Assembly (NCBI RefSeq): GCF_003012705.1
Contig: NZ_PXYL01000002.1
Span: 248,001 to 312,000 of the forward strand
DNA from: Pseudaminobacter soli (ex Li et al. 2025)
Lineage (GTDB): Bacteria > Pseudomonadota > Alphaproteobacteria > Rhizobiales > Rhizobiaceae
Length of the DNA stretch: 64,000 nucleotides
Direction: 5' to 3'
Shown here: positions 52,524-62,769 of the stretch, in pieces
How positions within the stretch are numbered: the first letter of the stretch is position 1
Layout: every line of letters begins with the position of its first letter
The notes under the pieces: generated by a model
The model's database searches: none
What the model was told of the DNA's origin: nothing
The model's input: only the letters and a program-made list of their open reading frames with translations
Position numbers and translations under genes: made by a program

Positions 52524-53615
52524 GTGAGCAGCCTGAAACTCGACCATCTCTCGAAGCACTATGGCGAGGCCGTCATCGTGCGCGACCTCTCGCTGGAGAT
52601 CGCCAATGGCGAGTTCGTGTCGCTGCTAGGCCCCTCCGGCTGCGGCAAGACGACGGTGCTGCGCATGGTCGCCGGGCTGATTGCGCCGACGGGCGGCAAG
52701 ATCACCATCGGCGAGCGCGAAATCACCGTTCTGCCGCCGAATAAGCGGCGGATCGGTCTTGTGTTCCAGTCCTATGCGCTGTTCCCGCATCTCACCGTGT
52801 TCGAGAACGTCGCCTTCGGCCTGCGCAGGCAGGGTGTGAAGGGCAGCGAGCTTGAAAAGCGCGTGAAGGACGCACTGGCTCTGGTGCGGCTGGATGCCTT
52901 CGGCGATCGCTATCCGCGCCAGATGTCCGGCGGCCAGCAGCAGCGCGTCGCTATGGCGCGCGCGATCGCGCCGCGCCCCGATGTGCTTCTGTTCGACGAG
53001 CCGCTGTCGAACCTCGACGCCAAGCTGCGCGACGAGATGCAGATCGAGCTGAAGCGCCTGCAGCGAGAACTCGGCATCACCACGCTTTTCGTCACGCACG
53101 ACCAGGCCGAGGCGCTGTCGCTTTCGGATCGTGTGTGCGTCATGGCCCATGGTAATATCGAGCAGTTCGCCGCACCTGAGGACATTTATCATCGCCCCGC
53201 GACTGCCTTCGTGGCGAGCTTCATCGGCAAGCCCAACCGGCTTGCCGGCAAAGTCGCGAGCCGCAACGGGGCAGGGGGCACGGTCGAGATCGGCGGCGGG
53301 GTGACGCTGAACGCCGACCGGCTGGATGTCGCCACTGGTGGCGAGGTCGAGCTGTTCCTGCGGCAGGAGGCGATCGAGCTGCGCACGACGCCTACCGAAG
53401 GGCCGGTCAACTCCATTCCCGGCACGGTGCAGCTGCGCTCCTTCTCGGGCGCGCATGTCCAATACGTCGTGCGCATCGGCGCCAACACCGAAATCGTCGT
53501 CGAGGCGCCTTCGAGTGGTGCTGCGAGCAACCTCGAGAAGGACGCTTCTGTCTACCTCGCCGTCGCGCCGGCCAATGTCTTCGCGCTTGCCGCCGCCGAG
53601 GGAGCGCGCTCGTGA
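52524..53615 (+). CDS. Spermidine/putrescine-type ABC ATPase (PotA-like)
   Basis: 363 residues with a GTG start after CCCGAGGTAG. Walker A GPSGCGKT is at 36-43, then MSGGQQQRVAMARAI and LLFDEPLSNLD, with a TOBE domain in the last 110 residues. Its stop overlaps the next GTG start (GTGA). The 58-base gap after the binding-protein gene holds only a weak 6-bp hairpin, unlike the strong ones in other operons here. Confidence 0.93.
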   Translation: MSSLKLDHLSKHYGEAVIVRDLSLEIANGEFVSLLGPSGCGKTTVLRMVAGLIAPTGGKITIGEREITVLPPNKRRIGLVFQSYALFPHLTVFENVAFGLRRQGVKGSELEKRVKDALALVRLDAFGDRYPRQMSGGQQQRVAMARAIAPRPDVLLFDEPLSNLDAKLRDEMQIELKRLQRELGITTLFVTHDQAEALSLSDRVCVMAHGNIEQFAAPEDIYHRPATAFVASFIGKPNRLAGKVASRNGAGGTVEIGGGVTLNADRLDVATGGEVELFLRQEAIELRTTPTEGPVNSIPGTVQLRSFSGAHVQYVVRIGANTEIVVEAPSSGAASNLEKDASVYLAVAPANVFALAAAEGARS

Positions 53616-54463
53616 GCAACTGGAAAGCGGGCGTTCTGCTTTTTGGGCCGCTGGCGCTTTTGCTGATCGGCGTTTTTCTGGTGCCGGTGCTGCTGCTGGC
53701 GCCGACCAGCTTTCACGAATATGCGCCCGGTGTAGGCATCGTCGCCAATTCCTGGACGCTCGAGAACTACGCCCGCATCGTCACCGACGACTACTATCGC
53801 GAGGTGGTGTGGCGCACGCTCTATCTGGGGCTCGGCGTCACAGTCTCGTGCCTGCTGCTTGGCTATCCGGTGGCCTATCTCATCGTGCGCGGGCCGGCGC
53901 GGCTGCGCCTGCCGCTGACGCTGCTGGTCATCTTCCCGCTGATGCTCAATCTCGTCGTGCGTTCCTTCGGCTGGATCGCGCTCCTGTCCAATCGCGGGCT
54001 GGTCAACAATTTTCTGATCCAGACCGGGCTGATCGGCGCGCCGCTGAAGCTGATGTTTAACCTCACCGGCCTGATGATCGGCATGACCCACATCTACCTA
54101 CCCTTCATGGTGCTGATGCTGGTGGCAGCGCTGCAGAACGTGCCGCGCGATGTCGAGGCGGCCGCGGCCACGCTCGGCTCCAGCCGTAGCCATGTCTTCA
54201 CCTCGGTGACGCTGCCGCTGACGGCGCCGGGCATCATCTCCGGCTCGATCCTGGTCTTCGTGCTCACCATCAGCGCGCTGGTCACGCCGCGCATGCTGGG
54301 TGGGCCGACCTACAAGGTCATGGCGACGCTGATCTACGACGAATACATGCAGCTTCTGGATTGGCCGAGCGGCTCGGCGCTGTCGTTCTCGCTGACGGTC
54401 ATCGCCATTGCCATCATCTGGGCTTCCAGCCGCATCACCAAACGCTGGGCGGGCATGGCATGA
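53612..54463 (+). CDS. Spermidine/putrescine-type ABC permease (PotB-like)
   Basis: 283 residues, GTG start, about six helices. It shows the PotB pattern LLAPTSFHEY after helix 1, a long second segment, and the coupling loop AAAATLGSSRSHVFTSVTLP. Its stop overlaps the ATG of the next permease (ATGA). Inner membrane, paired with the 54460 product. Confidence 0.92.
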   Translation: MSNWKAGVLLFGPLALLLIGVFLVPVLLLAPTSFHEYAPGVGIVANSWTLENYARIVTDDYYREVVWRTLYLGLGVTVSCLLLGYPVAYLIVRGPARLRLPLTLLVIFPLMLNLVVRSFGWIALLSNRGLVNNFLIQTGLIGAPLKLMFNLTGLMIGMTHIYLPFMVLMLVAALQNVPRDVEAAAATLGSSRSHVFTSVTLPLTAPGIISGSILVFVLTISALVTPRMLGGPTYKVMATLIYDEYMQLLDWPSGSALSFSLTVIAIAIIWASSRITKRWAGMA

Positions 54464-55248
54464 ACGAGAGCAAACCCGGTCTCACCATCACCTCGATTGC
54501 GCTGCTGGTCATATTGTTCCTACAGCTGCCGGTCATCGTCGTGGTGCTCGCGGCCTTCAGCAGCACCTCCTACCTGACGATCCCGCCGCAGGGGCTGACC
54601 CTGAAATGGTTCGCCAAGGTATTGAGCGATCCCGTCTATCTCGACGCGATCCGCATCAGCCTGACGTTGGCGGTCGGCTCGACGGTCGTCTCGCTGGTGC
54701 TCGGCGTGGCGGCGGCCTATGCGCTGTTCAAGCGCATGCTGCCGGGCACTGAAGCGCTGACCTCGTTCCTGATGGCGCCGCTGATCCTGCCTTCGGTCGT
54801 GATCGGCGTGGCGTTGTTGCAGTATTACAGCCTGATCGGCTGGCGCGGCAGCTTCGCGGCGCTGCTTCTGGCGCATGTCATCATCACCGTGCCCTATATC
54901 GTGCGCTCTGCGCTCGCCAGCCTCGCTGGCGTCGACATGTCGGTGGAGGAGGCTGCGCGCGTTCTGGGGGCCAATGGCTTCACTGCCTTCCGGCTGGTGA
55001 CGCTGCCGCTGATCAAGCCCGGCCTCGTCGCCGGAGCGCTGTTTGCCTTCGTGACGTCGATGGAGAACGTTCCGGTCACCATCTTCGTCGCCAGCGCCAA
55101 GCAGACGACGCTGCCGATCCTCATCTTCTCCTCGGTGGAAATGGGCGTCGACCCCAGCATCGCCGCGGTTTCGACGCTGCTAATCGTCGCCACGGTTTTC
55201 GTGCTGTGGCTGGCCGAGCGCTGGACCGGTTTCCACCGCTTCATCTGA
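54460..55248 (+). CDS. Spermidine/putrescine-type ABC permease (PotC-like)
   Basis: 262 residues from the ATG at 54460. About six helices, with AAFSSTSYLTIPPQGLTLKW as in PotC (substrate-facing loop after helix 1) and the coupling loop AARVLGANGFTAFRLVTLP. It ends 16 bases before the deacetylase-like gene, so the importer and the enzymes that follow are probably one operon. Confidence 0.92.
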   Translation: MNESKPGLTITSIALLVILFLQLPVIVVVLAAFSSTSYLTIPPQGLTLKWFAKVLSDPVYLDAIRISLTLAVGSTVVSLVLGVAAAYALFKRMLPGTEALTSFLMAPLILPSVVIGVALLQYYSLIGWRGSFAALLLAHVIITVPYIVRSALASLAGVDMSVEEAARVLGANGFTAFRLVTLPLIKPGLVAGALFAFVTSMENVPVTIFVASAKQTTLPILIFSSVEMGVDPSIAAVSTLLIVATVFVLWLAERWTGFHRFI

Positions 55249-55264
55249 CAATGCGAGTACCGAC

Positions 55265-56086
55265 ATGAGCTTGACCAGCAAGGGCTTTCCGCTGTTCCTC
55301 ACCTTTGATCTCGACGCTGAGACGATGTGGACGGCGCGCGACCCGTCCTATGCCTCCCGGCCGATCCTGATGTCGCAGGGCGCCTATGGCTGGAAGGTCG
55401 GCACCGGCCGCGTGCTGGAACTGCTAGCGCGCTACGGCGTCACCTCCACCTTCTTCGTGCCCGGTTTGGTCATCGACCAGCGCCCCGAGCTGATGGAGCA
55501 GATCCTCAAGGCCGGACACGAGATCGCGCATCACAGCTACAGCCACGCCTGGATTCTCAGCCTCACGCCCGAGCAGGAGCGCGAGGAGATGGAGAAGGGC
55601 ATCGAGGCGATCCAGCGAGTGACCGGCCGCAAGCCGCGCGGCTGGCGCTCGCCGGCGGCCGAGATCAGCGCCGTTACCATGCCGATGCTGGTGGAATACG
55701 GCTTCGACTATTCCTCCAACTTCTTCGACGACGACTCGCCCTATCTGCACACAGTGGAAGGCAAGAAGACCGACATCGTCGAGCTGCCCTTCCGCTGGGT
55801 GCTCGATGACGCGCCGTTCTTCCAGTATTCCATTGTATTGCCTGGCCGCACCATGCAGGCGCCCTCGGCGGTCGCCGAGGTGTGGAGGTCGGAGTTCGAC
55901 ACGCTCTATGCCGAAGGCCGCATGATGATGGTGGGGATGCATCCCCAGCTCATCGGCCAGCCCTCGCGGCTGAAGGCGCTGGAAGCGCTGATCGAGCATG
56001 CGCTGAGCCACCCCAATGTCTGGATCGGCCGCTGCGACGAGATCGTCGACGATATGCGCCCGAAGCTGAAGGCGGCCGGACTGTGA
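55265..56086 (+). CDS. CE4 polysaccharide deacetylase-family hydrolase (HpPgdA-like)
   Basis: 273 residues in a NodB-type TIM barrel. The first metal motif is FDLDAE and the second is HSYSH (H-x3-H). No signal peptide, so it is cytoplasmic and unlikely to act on cell-wall polymer. HpPgdA-like cytoplasmic members are close to allantoinase/cyclic-imidase-type enzymes acting on small N-containing compounds. It lies in an ABC-SDR-SDR-amidase operon. Its stop overlaps the next GTG. A distant homologue is at 62770-63657. Confidence 0.85.
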   Translation: MSLTSKGFPLFLTFDLDAETMWTARDPSYASRPILMSQGAYGWKVGTGRVLELLARYGVTSTFFVPGLVIDQRPELMEQILKAGHEIAHHSYSHAWILSLTPEQEREEMEKGIEAIQRVTGRKPRGWRSPAAEISAVTMPMLVEYGFDYSSNFFDDDSPYLHTVEGKKTDIVELPFRWVLDDAPFFQYSIVLPGRTMQAPSAVAEVWRSEFDTLYAEGRMMMVGMHPQLIGQPSRLKALEALIEHALSHPNVWIGRCDEIVDDMRPKLKAAGL

Positions 56087-56838
56087 GCCAGGATTTTGCC
56101 GGCCGCCGCATCGTTGTTACGGGAGCGGCCCAGGGCATCGGGCTTGCGACCGTGGAACGCTTCTTGGCAGCGGGTGCGAAAGTCGGCTGCCTTGATCGAG
56201 ATGGGCAGGCGCTGGCTGTCTTGGCTGAGCGTTTCGATACCGAAACCATCCACACTGCGGTTTGTGACGTAGCCGTTTCGATCGAGGTGGCGCAGGCCAT
56301 TGAAGCCTGCGCAACCGAGCTGGGCGGCCTGGATGGCGTGGTCAATTCGGCCGGTGTCGATCTCGTGAGCCCGATCGAGAAGATGAACGACGAGGCCTGG
56401 GCGCGCATCATGGCCGTCAATCTCAACGGCCCGATGCATGTCTGCCGCGCGGCGTTCCCACACCTTCGCGCGGCCGGCGGCGGCACCATCGTCAACGTTT
56501 CGTCCGGCGCGGGGCTACAGCCGCTGCGCCATCGCAGCGCCTATTCGGCCTCCAAGGCCGCGTTGCAGATGTTTTCCAAATCGCTTTCCATGGAAGCGGC
56601 CGAGTTCGGCATCCGCGTCAACACGGTGTGCCCAGGTGCTGTGGAAACGGCGCTGCTGCATTCCAGCATCACCGAGGACGCCGAGGCAGCCCTTGTCGCC
56701 ATCCGCAACCGCTATGTGCTCGGCCGCATCGCCTCGCCGGACGAGATCGCAGCGGCAATCTTCTGGCTGTCGGGATCGGAGTCGTCCTACGTCACCGGCA
56801 CGGCCATGGCTGTCGACGGCGGCCGTACTTTCCATTGA
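56083..56838 (+). CDS. Short-chain dehydrogenase/reductase
   Basis: 251 residues from the GTG at 56083, which overlaps the deacetylase stop. Classical SDR: cofactor motif TGAAQGIGLATVE, NSAG, catalytic NVSSG and YSASK. It oxidises or reduces an alcohol/ketone with NAD(P). Sixteen bases separate it from a second SDR, so the pair may act in sequence or form a heteromer. Confidence 0.9.
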   Translation: MSQDFAGRRIVVTGAAQGIGLATVERFLAAGAKVGCLDRDGQALAVLAERFDTETIHTAVCDVAVSIEVAQAIEACATELGGLDGVVNSAGVDLVSPIEKMNDEAWARIMAVNLNGPMHVCRAAFPHLRAAGGGTIVNVSSGAGLQPLRHRSAYSASKAALQMFSKSLSMEAAEFGIRVNTVCPGAVETALLHSSITEDAEAALVAIRNRYVLGRIASPDEIAAAIFWLSGSESSYVTGTAMAVDGGRTFH

Positions 56839-56854
56839 TTTGGAGAACTGAGCC

Positions 56855-57613
56855 ATGAGCGTAGCGACAGGTCGTTTCGAAGGAAAACTTGCCATGGTCA
56901 CCGGCGCCGGCAACGGCATCGGCGCGGCGACGGCCCGGCGCTTCGTCGCGGAAGGCGCGCGCGTAGCGGCGATCGACCTTGATGCCGCCGGCTTGGCCGA
57001 AGGCCTCGGCGACCTGCCGCAGGACCGCGTGCTGACGATGGCCGGTGACTGCACCGACATCGCCGTGCTGGAAGTCTTCCATGCGGCGGCGACGAAAGAA
57101 TTCGGCCCGGTCGACATCCTCTTCAACAATGTCGGCCAGAGCGGCCGTGAGCGCTCCGCACCCTTCCACGCCTCCCACGAAGAGGTCTGGCGCTTCGTGT
57201 TCGAAGTTTCGCTGTTCAGCACCATGCGGCTGTCGCGCCTCGTTGCGCCCGCAATGCGCGAGCGCGGCGGGCGCATCGTCAATATGTCGAGCGATGCCGC
57301 CTTCGTCGGCGATGCCGGGCTGGTCGACTACGCCACGGCCAAGATGGGCATTGTCGGCTTCACCCGCTCGCTGGCGCGCGAGCTTGCGCCGCATGGCGTC
57401 ACCGTGAATGCGGTCGCGCCCGGCGCCATCCGCACCCGCGCGCATGACAAGATGCCGGTGGAGGTGCTGGACCGCATCAAGGCGGCGACACCAGCCGGCT
57501 TCGTCGGCGAGCCGGAAGACGTGGCTGGCGTGGTTTGCTTTCTCGCCAGCCAGGACGCCCGCTTCATCACCGGCCAGACGCTGCTGATCGACGGCGGCCG
57601 CTGGATGATCTGA
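56855..57613 (+). CDS. Short-chain dehydrogenase/reductase, second copy
   Basis: 252 residues. Cofactor motif TGAGNGIGAATARR, NNVG, catalytic NMSSD and YATAK. It is clearly diverged from the neighbouring SDR, so the pair is not a recent duplication. TTGGAGAACTGAGCC precedes the ATG. It lies between the first SDR and the amidase, in the same direction. Confidence 0.9.
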   Translation: MSVATGRFEGKLAMVTGAGNGIGAATARRFVAEGARVAAIDLDAAGLAEGLGDLPQDRVLTMAGDCTDIAVLEVFHAAATKEFGPVDILFNNVGQSGRERSAPFHASHEEVWRFVFEVSLFSTMRLSRLVAPAMRERGGRIVNMSSDAAFVGDAGLVDYATAKMGIVGFTRSLARELAPHGVTVNAVAPGAIRTRAHDKMPVEVLDRIKAATPAGFVGEPEDVAGVVCFLASQDARFITGQTLLIDGGRWMI

Positions 57614-57638
57614 CCGAATTTTCCCGCCGGAGGCCGCC

Positions 57639-59045
57639 ATGACCGAGATCGCCGAACTGTCCGCTGTAGCCTTGGCCGCCGCGATCCGCGCGAAGGAGAT
57701 TTCGCCGGTCGAGGCAGTGGAGGCGGCCTTCGCGCGCATCGAGGAACGCGCCGACCTCAACGCCTTCATGGCGCTGGCGCATGAGCGCGCCCGCGCCGAG
57801 GCCAAGGTGGCCGAAGCTGCAGTTGTGCGCGGCGGCGAGCTTGGCGCGCTGCACGGCCTGCCGTTTTCGATAAAAGACCTGACCACCACCGAGGGCGTTG
57901 CCACCACGCAAGGCTCGGCGCTTTATGCGAACCAGGTGCCGGTGGCGGATGCGGTGGGCGTGGCCCGTGCGCGGGGTGCAGGCGCCATAGTCATCGGCAA
58001 GACGACGACGCCGGAATTCGGGCACAAGCCCTTTACGGAAGGCCCGTTCTTCGGCCGCACGCTCAACCCCTGGAACAAGGACTTTACCTGCGGTGGTTCG
58101 AGCGGTGGCGCGGCCGTAGCAGTCGCGGCCGGCATGGGGCCGCTGGCGCTCGGCACCGATGGCGGCGGCTCGATCCGTATTCCTGCCGCCTGCTGCGGCG
58201 TTGTGGGGCTCAAGGCGACGCTTGGCGTCATCCCCAATTTGCAGGCGCCCGATCTGTTCGGTGCGAATTCCTATGTGGGGCCGATGGCGCGCAACGTCGC
58301 CGATACGGCGATGATGTTCAACGTGTTGGCAGGACCCGACCGCCGCGACCCGTTCGGGCAGGCAACACCCGCGCCGGTCGAGCGCGATATTGGCGAGCCG
58401 GTGCGCGTCGGTTTCCTGCTGAAGTGCGGCAACGTGCTCGATCCGGAGGTCGAGGCCTCGACGGTAGAAGCCATGCGCAAGGCCGAAGCGCTGGGCATGA
58501 AGGTCGAGCTCATCGAGCTCGATTTCGTCTCGATGGAAGAGCCATTCCTGGTCGTGCTGCGCTCACTGCTCTGGGCCCGCGTCGGCAAGGCGATGGAAAA
58601 GACCCCCGGAAAGCTCGACCCGACGCTGATCGAGACCATCAGGGCCGGCATGAACTACTCGGCGGCCGATCTCTGCGAAGCGCAGTTCGCCCGCACCGCC
58701 TGCTTTGCCAAAGTGCAGGAGGTGTTCGAGCGCTGCGACGTCATCGCCTCGCCGACGCTGTCGGCTCCCGCGCTGCCGGTCGGGCTCGACCCGCTGGGCC
58801 GCGTCGAGATCGCCGGCCGGGACGCCGGCACCATTCGCGGCGCGTGGTATCCCTACACCTTCCCATTCAACCTGACGGGGCACCCGGCGCTGTCCATCCC
58901 GTCCGGGCTTTCGCCCGCCGGCTTGCCGATCGGCCTCCAACTGGTCGGGCGCTGGCACGAGGACCGCTTCTTGCTTGATTGTGCGGCGAAGCTGGAAGAG
59001 GCGATCGGCTTTTCTGCCGCCCATCCGCTGCCAAAGGTGGCCTGA
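57639..59045 (+). CDS. Amidase (amidase signature family)
   Basis: 468 residues, standard size. The Ser-cisSer-Lys machinery is present: Lys in FSIKDLTT, and the signature GGSSGGAAVAVAAGMGPLAL with GTDGGGSIRIPA. It hydrolyses an amide to acid and ammonia or amine. GGAGGCCGCC precedes the ATG. It is the last gene of the 51437 operon, and is convergent with the Lrp gene 9 bases on. It could release an amine or acyl group from the imported substrate. Confidence 0.92.
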   Translation: MTEIAELSAVALAAAIRAKEISPVEAVEAAFARIEERADLNAFMALAHERARAEAKVAEAAVVRGGELGALHGLPFSIKDLTTTEGVATTQGSALYANQVPVADAVGVARARGAGAIVIGKTTTPEFGHKPFTEGPFFGRTLNPWNKDFTCGGSSGGAAVAVAAGMGPLALGTDGGGSIRIPAACCGVVGLKATLGVIPNLQAPDLFGANSYVGPMARNVADTAMMFNVLAGPDRRDPFGQATPAPVERDIGEPVRVGFLLKCGNVLDPEVEASTVEAMRKAEALGMKVELIELDFVSMEEPFLVVLRSLLWARVGKAMEKTPGKLDPTLIETIRAGMNYSAADLCEAQFARTACFAKVQEVFERCDVIASPTLSAPALPVGLDPLGRVEIAGRDAGTIRGAWYPYTFPFNLTGHPALSIPSGLSPAGLPIGLQLVGRWHEDRFLLDCAAKLEEAIGFSAAHPLPKVA

Positions 59046-59054
59046 GCCTCAAAA

Positions 59055-59492
59055 TCACGCGGTCCTTTCGATGTCCCGGCGCAGAATGATCGCGGTGGTA
59101 AGGTCGTCGACGCCAGTGTGGCTCGCAATCAGGTCGCGCAGTGTATTGAGACGATCGATGGACGGCACCTCGACCTCCACGATGAGGTCCAGCTGGCCGC
59201 TGACCGACGAAACCCGCCGCACCTCCGGGTGGCGTGCAAGTTGGTCGAGAATGCCGAGCGAAGGCGTGCGCACCAGCGTGACCAGCAGGAAGGCGCAGAC
59301 CAGGCCTTGTTCCATCTGCCCGACATCCGCGCGATAGCCGCGGATCACGCCCGACTTTTCGAGCTGCGCGACGCGCTCGCTTGTGGCGCTGCGCGACAGG
59401 CCGATGCGGCCCGCGAGCGTCTTCAGCGGGATACGCGCCTCCTTCGTCAGGATGCCGAGAATCTCCCTGTCCTTGGCGTCGAGTTCCTTCAT
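59055..59492 (-). CDS. Lrp/AsnC-family transcriptional regulator
   Basis: 145 residues from the ATG at 59492. N-terminal HTH (LDAKDREILGILTKEARIPL, then GLSRSATSERV) and C-terminal RAM ligand-binding domain. It is divergent from the kinase-peptidase-aminotransferase fusion gene, so an amino acid-responsive control of that gene is likely. A dyad at 59536-59564 lies in the 131-base gap. Confidence 0.92.
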   Translation of the reverse strand: MKELDAKDREILGILTKEARIPLKTLAGRIGLSRSATSERVAQLEKSGVIRGYRADVGQMEQGLVCAFLLVTLVRTPSLGILDQLARHPEVRRVSSVSGQLDLIVEVEVPSIDRLNTLRDLIASHTGVDDLTTAIILRRDIERTA

Positions 59493-59535
59493 GTGGCGGC
59501 TCCGCTGGCTTCCGTCAAAGTGTCGGTCAAAGCAG

Positions 59536-59564
59536 GCAAACTGCCGGTCCAACCGACGCTTTGC
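59536..59564. promoter_or_regulatory. Candidate Lrp-type dyad
   Basis: GCAAACTGCCGGT (59536-59548) and ACCGACGCTTTGC (59552-59564), with 10 of 13 positions pairing and a 3-base spacer. It sits between the Lrp gene and the fusion gene, about 60 bases before the fusion start. Confidence 0.4.
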
Positions 59565-59623
59565 CGGATGCCTGATTTTTCGGCCCGTGCCAAGTTCCGC
59601 GCAAACGAAAAAACGGACCTGCC

Positions 59624-62600
59624 ATGACCGACGTGACCCACCCCGCCCCCGATCTTTCCCTGGATGCCGCGACGGAACTGGCGCTGAGCCATTTTGGCGT
59701 GAGCGGCCAAGCAAGCCCGCTCGACAGCGAACGCGACCAGAATGTCAGGCTGACTTCCGGTCAGGGCACGTGGATCCTGAAGATCGTCAATGCCAGCGAG
59801 CCGCGCAGCGAAAGCGAGTTCCAGACGGCCCTGCTCGAGCATCTGGCGCATACGGCGCCCGATCTTGCCATTCCCCGGTTGAAGAAGGCCCACAATGGCG
59901 AAGCGCTCGCCTATGTGAACGGTGCCGAGAAGCACGCGTTGCGCATGGTTTCGTGGCTGCCGGGCAAGCCCTTTGCGCAAGCCGAGCGTTCGCTGGAGCT
60001 GCTCGAAAGCCTCGGCGCCACGCTCGGCCGACTGGACCGCGCGCTGCAGGGCTTTATTCATCCCGGCGCGCTGCGCAGTTTCGATTGGGACATCCGCCGC
60101 GTCGGCGACACACGCCAGCGCCTGCACCACATTGCAGACGCTGATGACCGGGCGCTGCTGGAGCGCCTCCTCGACCGCTTCGACGCGGAGGTCGCGCCGC
60201 GCCTGCCTTCGCTGCGCGCGCAGGTGATCCACAATGACGCCAATGACTGGAACGTGCTGGTGGACGAGGCCGGCGCGCCGCGCGTCGCCGGGCTGATCGA
60301 TTTCGGCGATGCGCTGCATTCGGTGCTGATTGCCGAAGTGGCGGTGGCCTGCGCCTATTCGATCCTCGACACGGAAGACCCGATCGGCGCGGCAGCAAGG
60401 CTGGCGGCCGGCTTCCACCGCGAATATCCGCTACTTGAGGAGGAGTTGGACGTCCTGTTCGACCTCATCGCCATGCGGCTTGTCATCAGCGTCACGCTGT
60501 CGGCGGCGCGGCGCAAGCAGACCGAGGACAACCCCTATCTCGCGATCAGCGAGGCGCCCGCCTGGCGGCTGCTGCGCAAGCTGGGCGCGATGAACCGGCG
60601 TTTTGCCACCGCCATCCTGCGCCATGCCTGCGGCTTCGATGCCGCGCCGGGCGCGCGCGCCGTGACGAACTGGATCGAAGCACATCGCAAGGAGCTGGCG
60701 CCGGTCCTCGATCGCCACCCGGCGACGCTGGTCAAGGCGCTGGTGCCTTATGGCGACCCGCACCATCCGATGACGGTCGATTCCGCTGGCCAGCGGCCGC
60801 ACGAAGCCACCGCCTGGTGGGACGACTATTGCGCCAAGCACGGCATCGAACTTGGGATGGGGCCGTGGGGCGAGGCGCGCACGGTCTATGCCGGCGAGAT
60901 GTTCAAGTCGCGCTTCGTTGAGGGCGAGCGGCGCATCCACCATCTCGGCCTCGACCTGTTCATGCCGGCCGGCACGAAACTCTACACGCCGCTCGCGGCG
61001 ACGGTGGTGAGCGTCGAGATCGAGGAAGATCCGCTCGGCTATGGCGGGCTGGTAGCGCTGGAGCATCGGCCCGAGGGCTGCCCGCCCTTCATCACGCTCT
61101 GGGGGCATCTGGCGCATGAAGTGACGACGCGGCTGAAACCCGGTGACAGGCTGGAGGCCGGCGATCTCGTTGCCATGATGGGCGCGCCGGAGCAGAACGG
61201 CGGCTGGGCGCCGCATCTGCACTTCCAGATTTCGACCGATCCGAGCCTTGCCGCGCGCGACATTCTCGGCGTCGGCGAGGCGCGCTATCTCGACGTCTGG
61301 GCCGAGCTGTTTCCGGATGCGTCGGTGCTCGCCGGTATTCCGGCCGAAACCTTCCACCAGAGCGGGCGCACGCGACCTGAGATCGTGGCGGCGCGCAAGG
61401 AAAAGCTTCTGCCCAATCTTTCGATTTCCTATTCGGAGCCGATAAAGTTCGTGCGCGGCGAGGGCGCGTGGCTGATCGACGATCGCGGCCGCGCCTATCT
61501 CGATTGCTTCAACAATGTCTGCCACCTCGGCCACGCTCACCCCGATGTGGTGGAGGCGATTTCGAAGCAGGCTGCGAAGCTCAACACCAACACGCGCTAT
61601 CTTCACGACAACATCGTCACCTACGCCGAGAGGCTGACGGCGACGCTGCCCGATGGGTTGGCGGTGGCGTCCTTCGCTTGCTCGGGTAGCGAAGCAAACT
61701 CGCTCGCGCTGCGTATGGCGCGCGCTCATACCGGCCGCAGCGACGCCATCGTGCTCGACTGGGCCTATCATGGCACCACGCAGGAACTGATCGATCTCAG
61801 CCCCTACAAATACAAGCGCAAGGGCGGCAAGGGCCGGCCGGCTCATGTGTTCGAAGCGGTCATTCCCGACAGCTATCGTGGTCCGGCGGACTGGCCGGTG
61901 GAAGAACATGCGAAGCGTTTTGCGCAGAGCATCGCCGAGCAGATCGAGACGATGCAAAGCCAAGGCCGCGCACCAGCCTACTTCATCGCCGAATCCATCC
62001 CGAGCGTCGCGGGCCAGGTATTCTTGCCCGAGTGCTACCTGAAGGAAGTCTACGCCATGTTGCGCGCCGCCGGCGGCGTCTGCATTGCCGACGAGGTGCA
62101 GGTAGGCTTCGGCCGTGTCGGCAGTCACTGGTGGGCCTTCGAGATGCAGGGCGTGGTGCCCGACGTCGTCACCATGGGGAAGCCGATCGGCAACGGCCAT
62201 CCGATGGCGGCGGTGGTGACGACGCACGAGGTCGCCGCGTCCTTCAACAACGGTATGGAGTACTTCAACACATTCGGCGGCAACCCGGTCTCCTGCGCGG
62301 CGGGACTGGCGGTGCTCGACGTGATCGAGCGCGACGGGCTCAAGCAGAACGCAGCCGAGATCGGCGCCTATCTGATGAAGCGCTTCCGCGAGTTGCAGGC
62401 GCGCTACGAGATCATCGGCGATGTGCGCGGGGCGGGCCTGTTCCTCGGCATCGAGCTGGTGACCGACCGCAAGACCAAGGAGCCGGCGACTGCGCTTGCT
62501 CGTCGCATCAACGACGGCGCGCGTAAGCGCGGCGTACTGATTGGCACGGAAGGCCCGCACGACAATGTGCTGAAGATGCGCCCGCCGATGATCTTCAGCC

Positions 62601-62668
62601 GCGCCAATGCCGACCATCTGGTCAGCGTTCTCGATGACAGCTTCAAGGCCGCCTTGGCGGAGGCTTAA
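59624..62668 (+). CDS. Three-domain fusion: aminoglycoside-phosphotransferase-like kinase, M23 peptidase-like domain, class III aminotransferase/phospholyase
   Basis: 1014 residues in one intact frame. Residues about 20-340 are an APH-type kinase with the catalytic loop HNDANDWN (H203-N210) and IDFGD (D226, D229). Residues about 430-560 are an M23/LytM-like domain with metal ligands H440-x3-D444 and H531-x-H533. Residues about 590-1010 are a class III PLP enzyme with the Schiff-base lysine K853 in TMGKPIGNG. The kinase and last domain resemble animal hydroxylysine kinase and the AGXT2L phospholyases, so the likely chemistry is phosphorylation of an amino alcohol, then elimination to an aldehyde with loss of ammonia and phosphate. 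No signal peptide, so the M23 domain is cytoplasmic. Confidence 0.9.
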   Translation: MTDVTHPAPDLSLDAATELALSHFGVSGQASPLDSERDQNVRLTSGQGTWILKIVNASEPRSESEFQTALLEHLAHTAPDLAIPRLKKAHNGEALAYVNGAEKHALRMVSWLPGKPFAQAERSLELLESLGATLGRLDRALQGFIHPGALRSFDWDIRRVGDTRQRLHHIADADDRALLERLLDRFDAEVAPRLPSLRAQVIHNDANDWNVLVDEAGAPRVAGLIDFGDALHSVLIAEVAVACAYSILDTEDPIGAAARLAAGFHREYPLLEEELDVLFDLIAMRLVISVTLSAARRKQTEDNPYLAISEAPAWRLLRKLGAMNRRFATAILRHACGFDAAPGARAVTNWIEAHRKELAPVLDRHPATLVKALVPYGDPHHPMTVDSAGQRPHEATAWWDDYCAKHGIELGMGPWGEARTVYAGEMFKSRFVEGERRIHHLGLDLFMPAGTKLYTPLAATVVSVEIEEDPLGYGGLVALEHRPEGCPPFITLWGHLAHEVTTRLKPGDRLEAGDLVAMMGAPEQNGGWAPHLHFQISTDPSLAARDILGVGEARYLDVWAELFPDASVLAGIPAETFHQSGRTRPEIVAARKEKLLPNLSISYSEPIKFVRGEGAWLIDDRGRAYLDCFNNVCHLGHAHPDVVEAISKQAAKLNTNTRYLHDNIVTYAERLTATLPDGLAVASFACSGSEANSLALRMARAHTGRSDAIVLDWAYHGTTQELIDLSPYKYKRKGGKGRPAHVFEAVIPDSYRGPADWPVEEHAKRFAQSIAEQIETMQSQGRAPAYFIAESIPSVAGQVFLPECYLKEVYAMLRAAGGVCIADEVQVGFGRVGSHWWAFEMQGVVPDVVTMGKPIGNGHPMAAVVTTHEVAASFNNGMEYFNTFGGNPVSCAAGLAVLDVIERDGLKQNAAEIGAYLMKRFRELQARYEIIGDVRGAGLFLGIELVTDRKTKEPATALARRINDGARKRGVLIGTEGPHDNVLKMRPPMIFSRANADHLVSVLDDSFKAALAEA

Positions 62669-62675
62669 AAGTGTA

Positions 62676-62707
62676 GCGCGAGCCGCGCCGGTCGGCGGGG
62701 CTCGCGC
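62676..62707. terminator. Hairpin between convergent fusion and deacetylase genes
   Basis: GCGCGAGCC (62676-62684) pairs with GGCTCGCGC (62699-62707), with an inner CGCC/GGCG stem. It follows the fusion stop by 7 bases and faces the leftward deacetylase gene 62 bases away. No T tract. Confidence 0.55.
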
Positions 62708-62769
62708 GTGATCGGAATTATCCAATGCACCGGGTCGGCGGTGCCGATCCGGTCTGGGCAAAGGCCGGA

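Noticed and set aside
60431-62761. A 776-codon open frame opposite the kinase-M23-aminotransferase gene
   Set aside because: It is the antisense of a gene with intact motifs in three domains; long antisense frames are normal in GC-rich DNA, and its translation is low-complexity Arg/Ala/Asp-rich without a recognisable domain.
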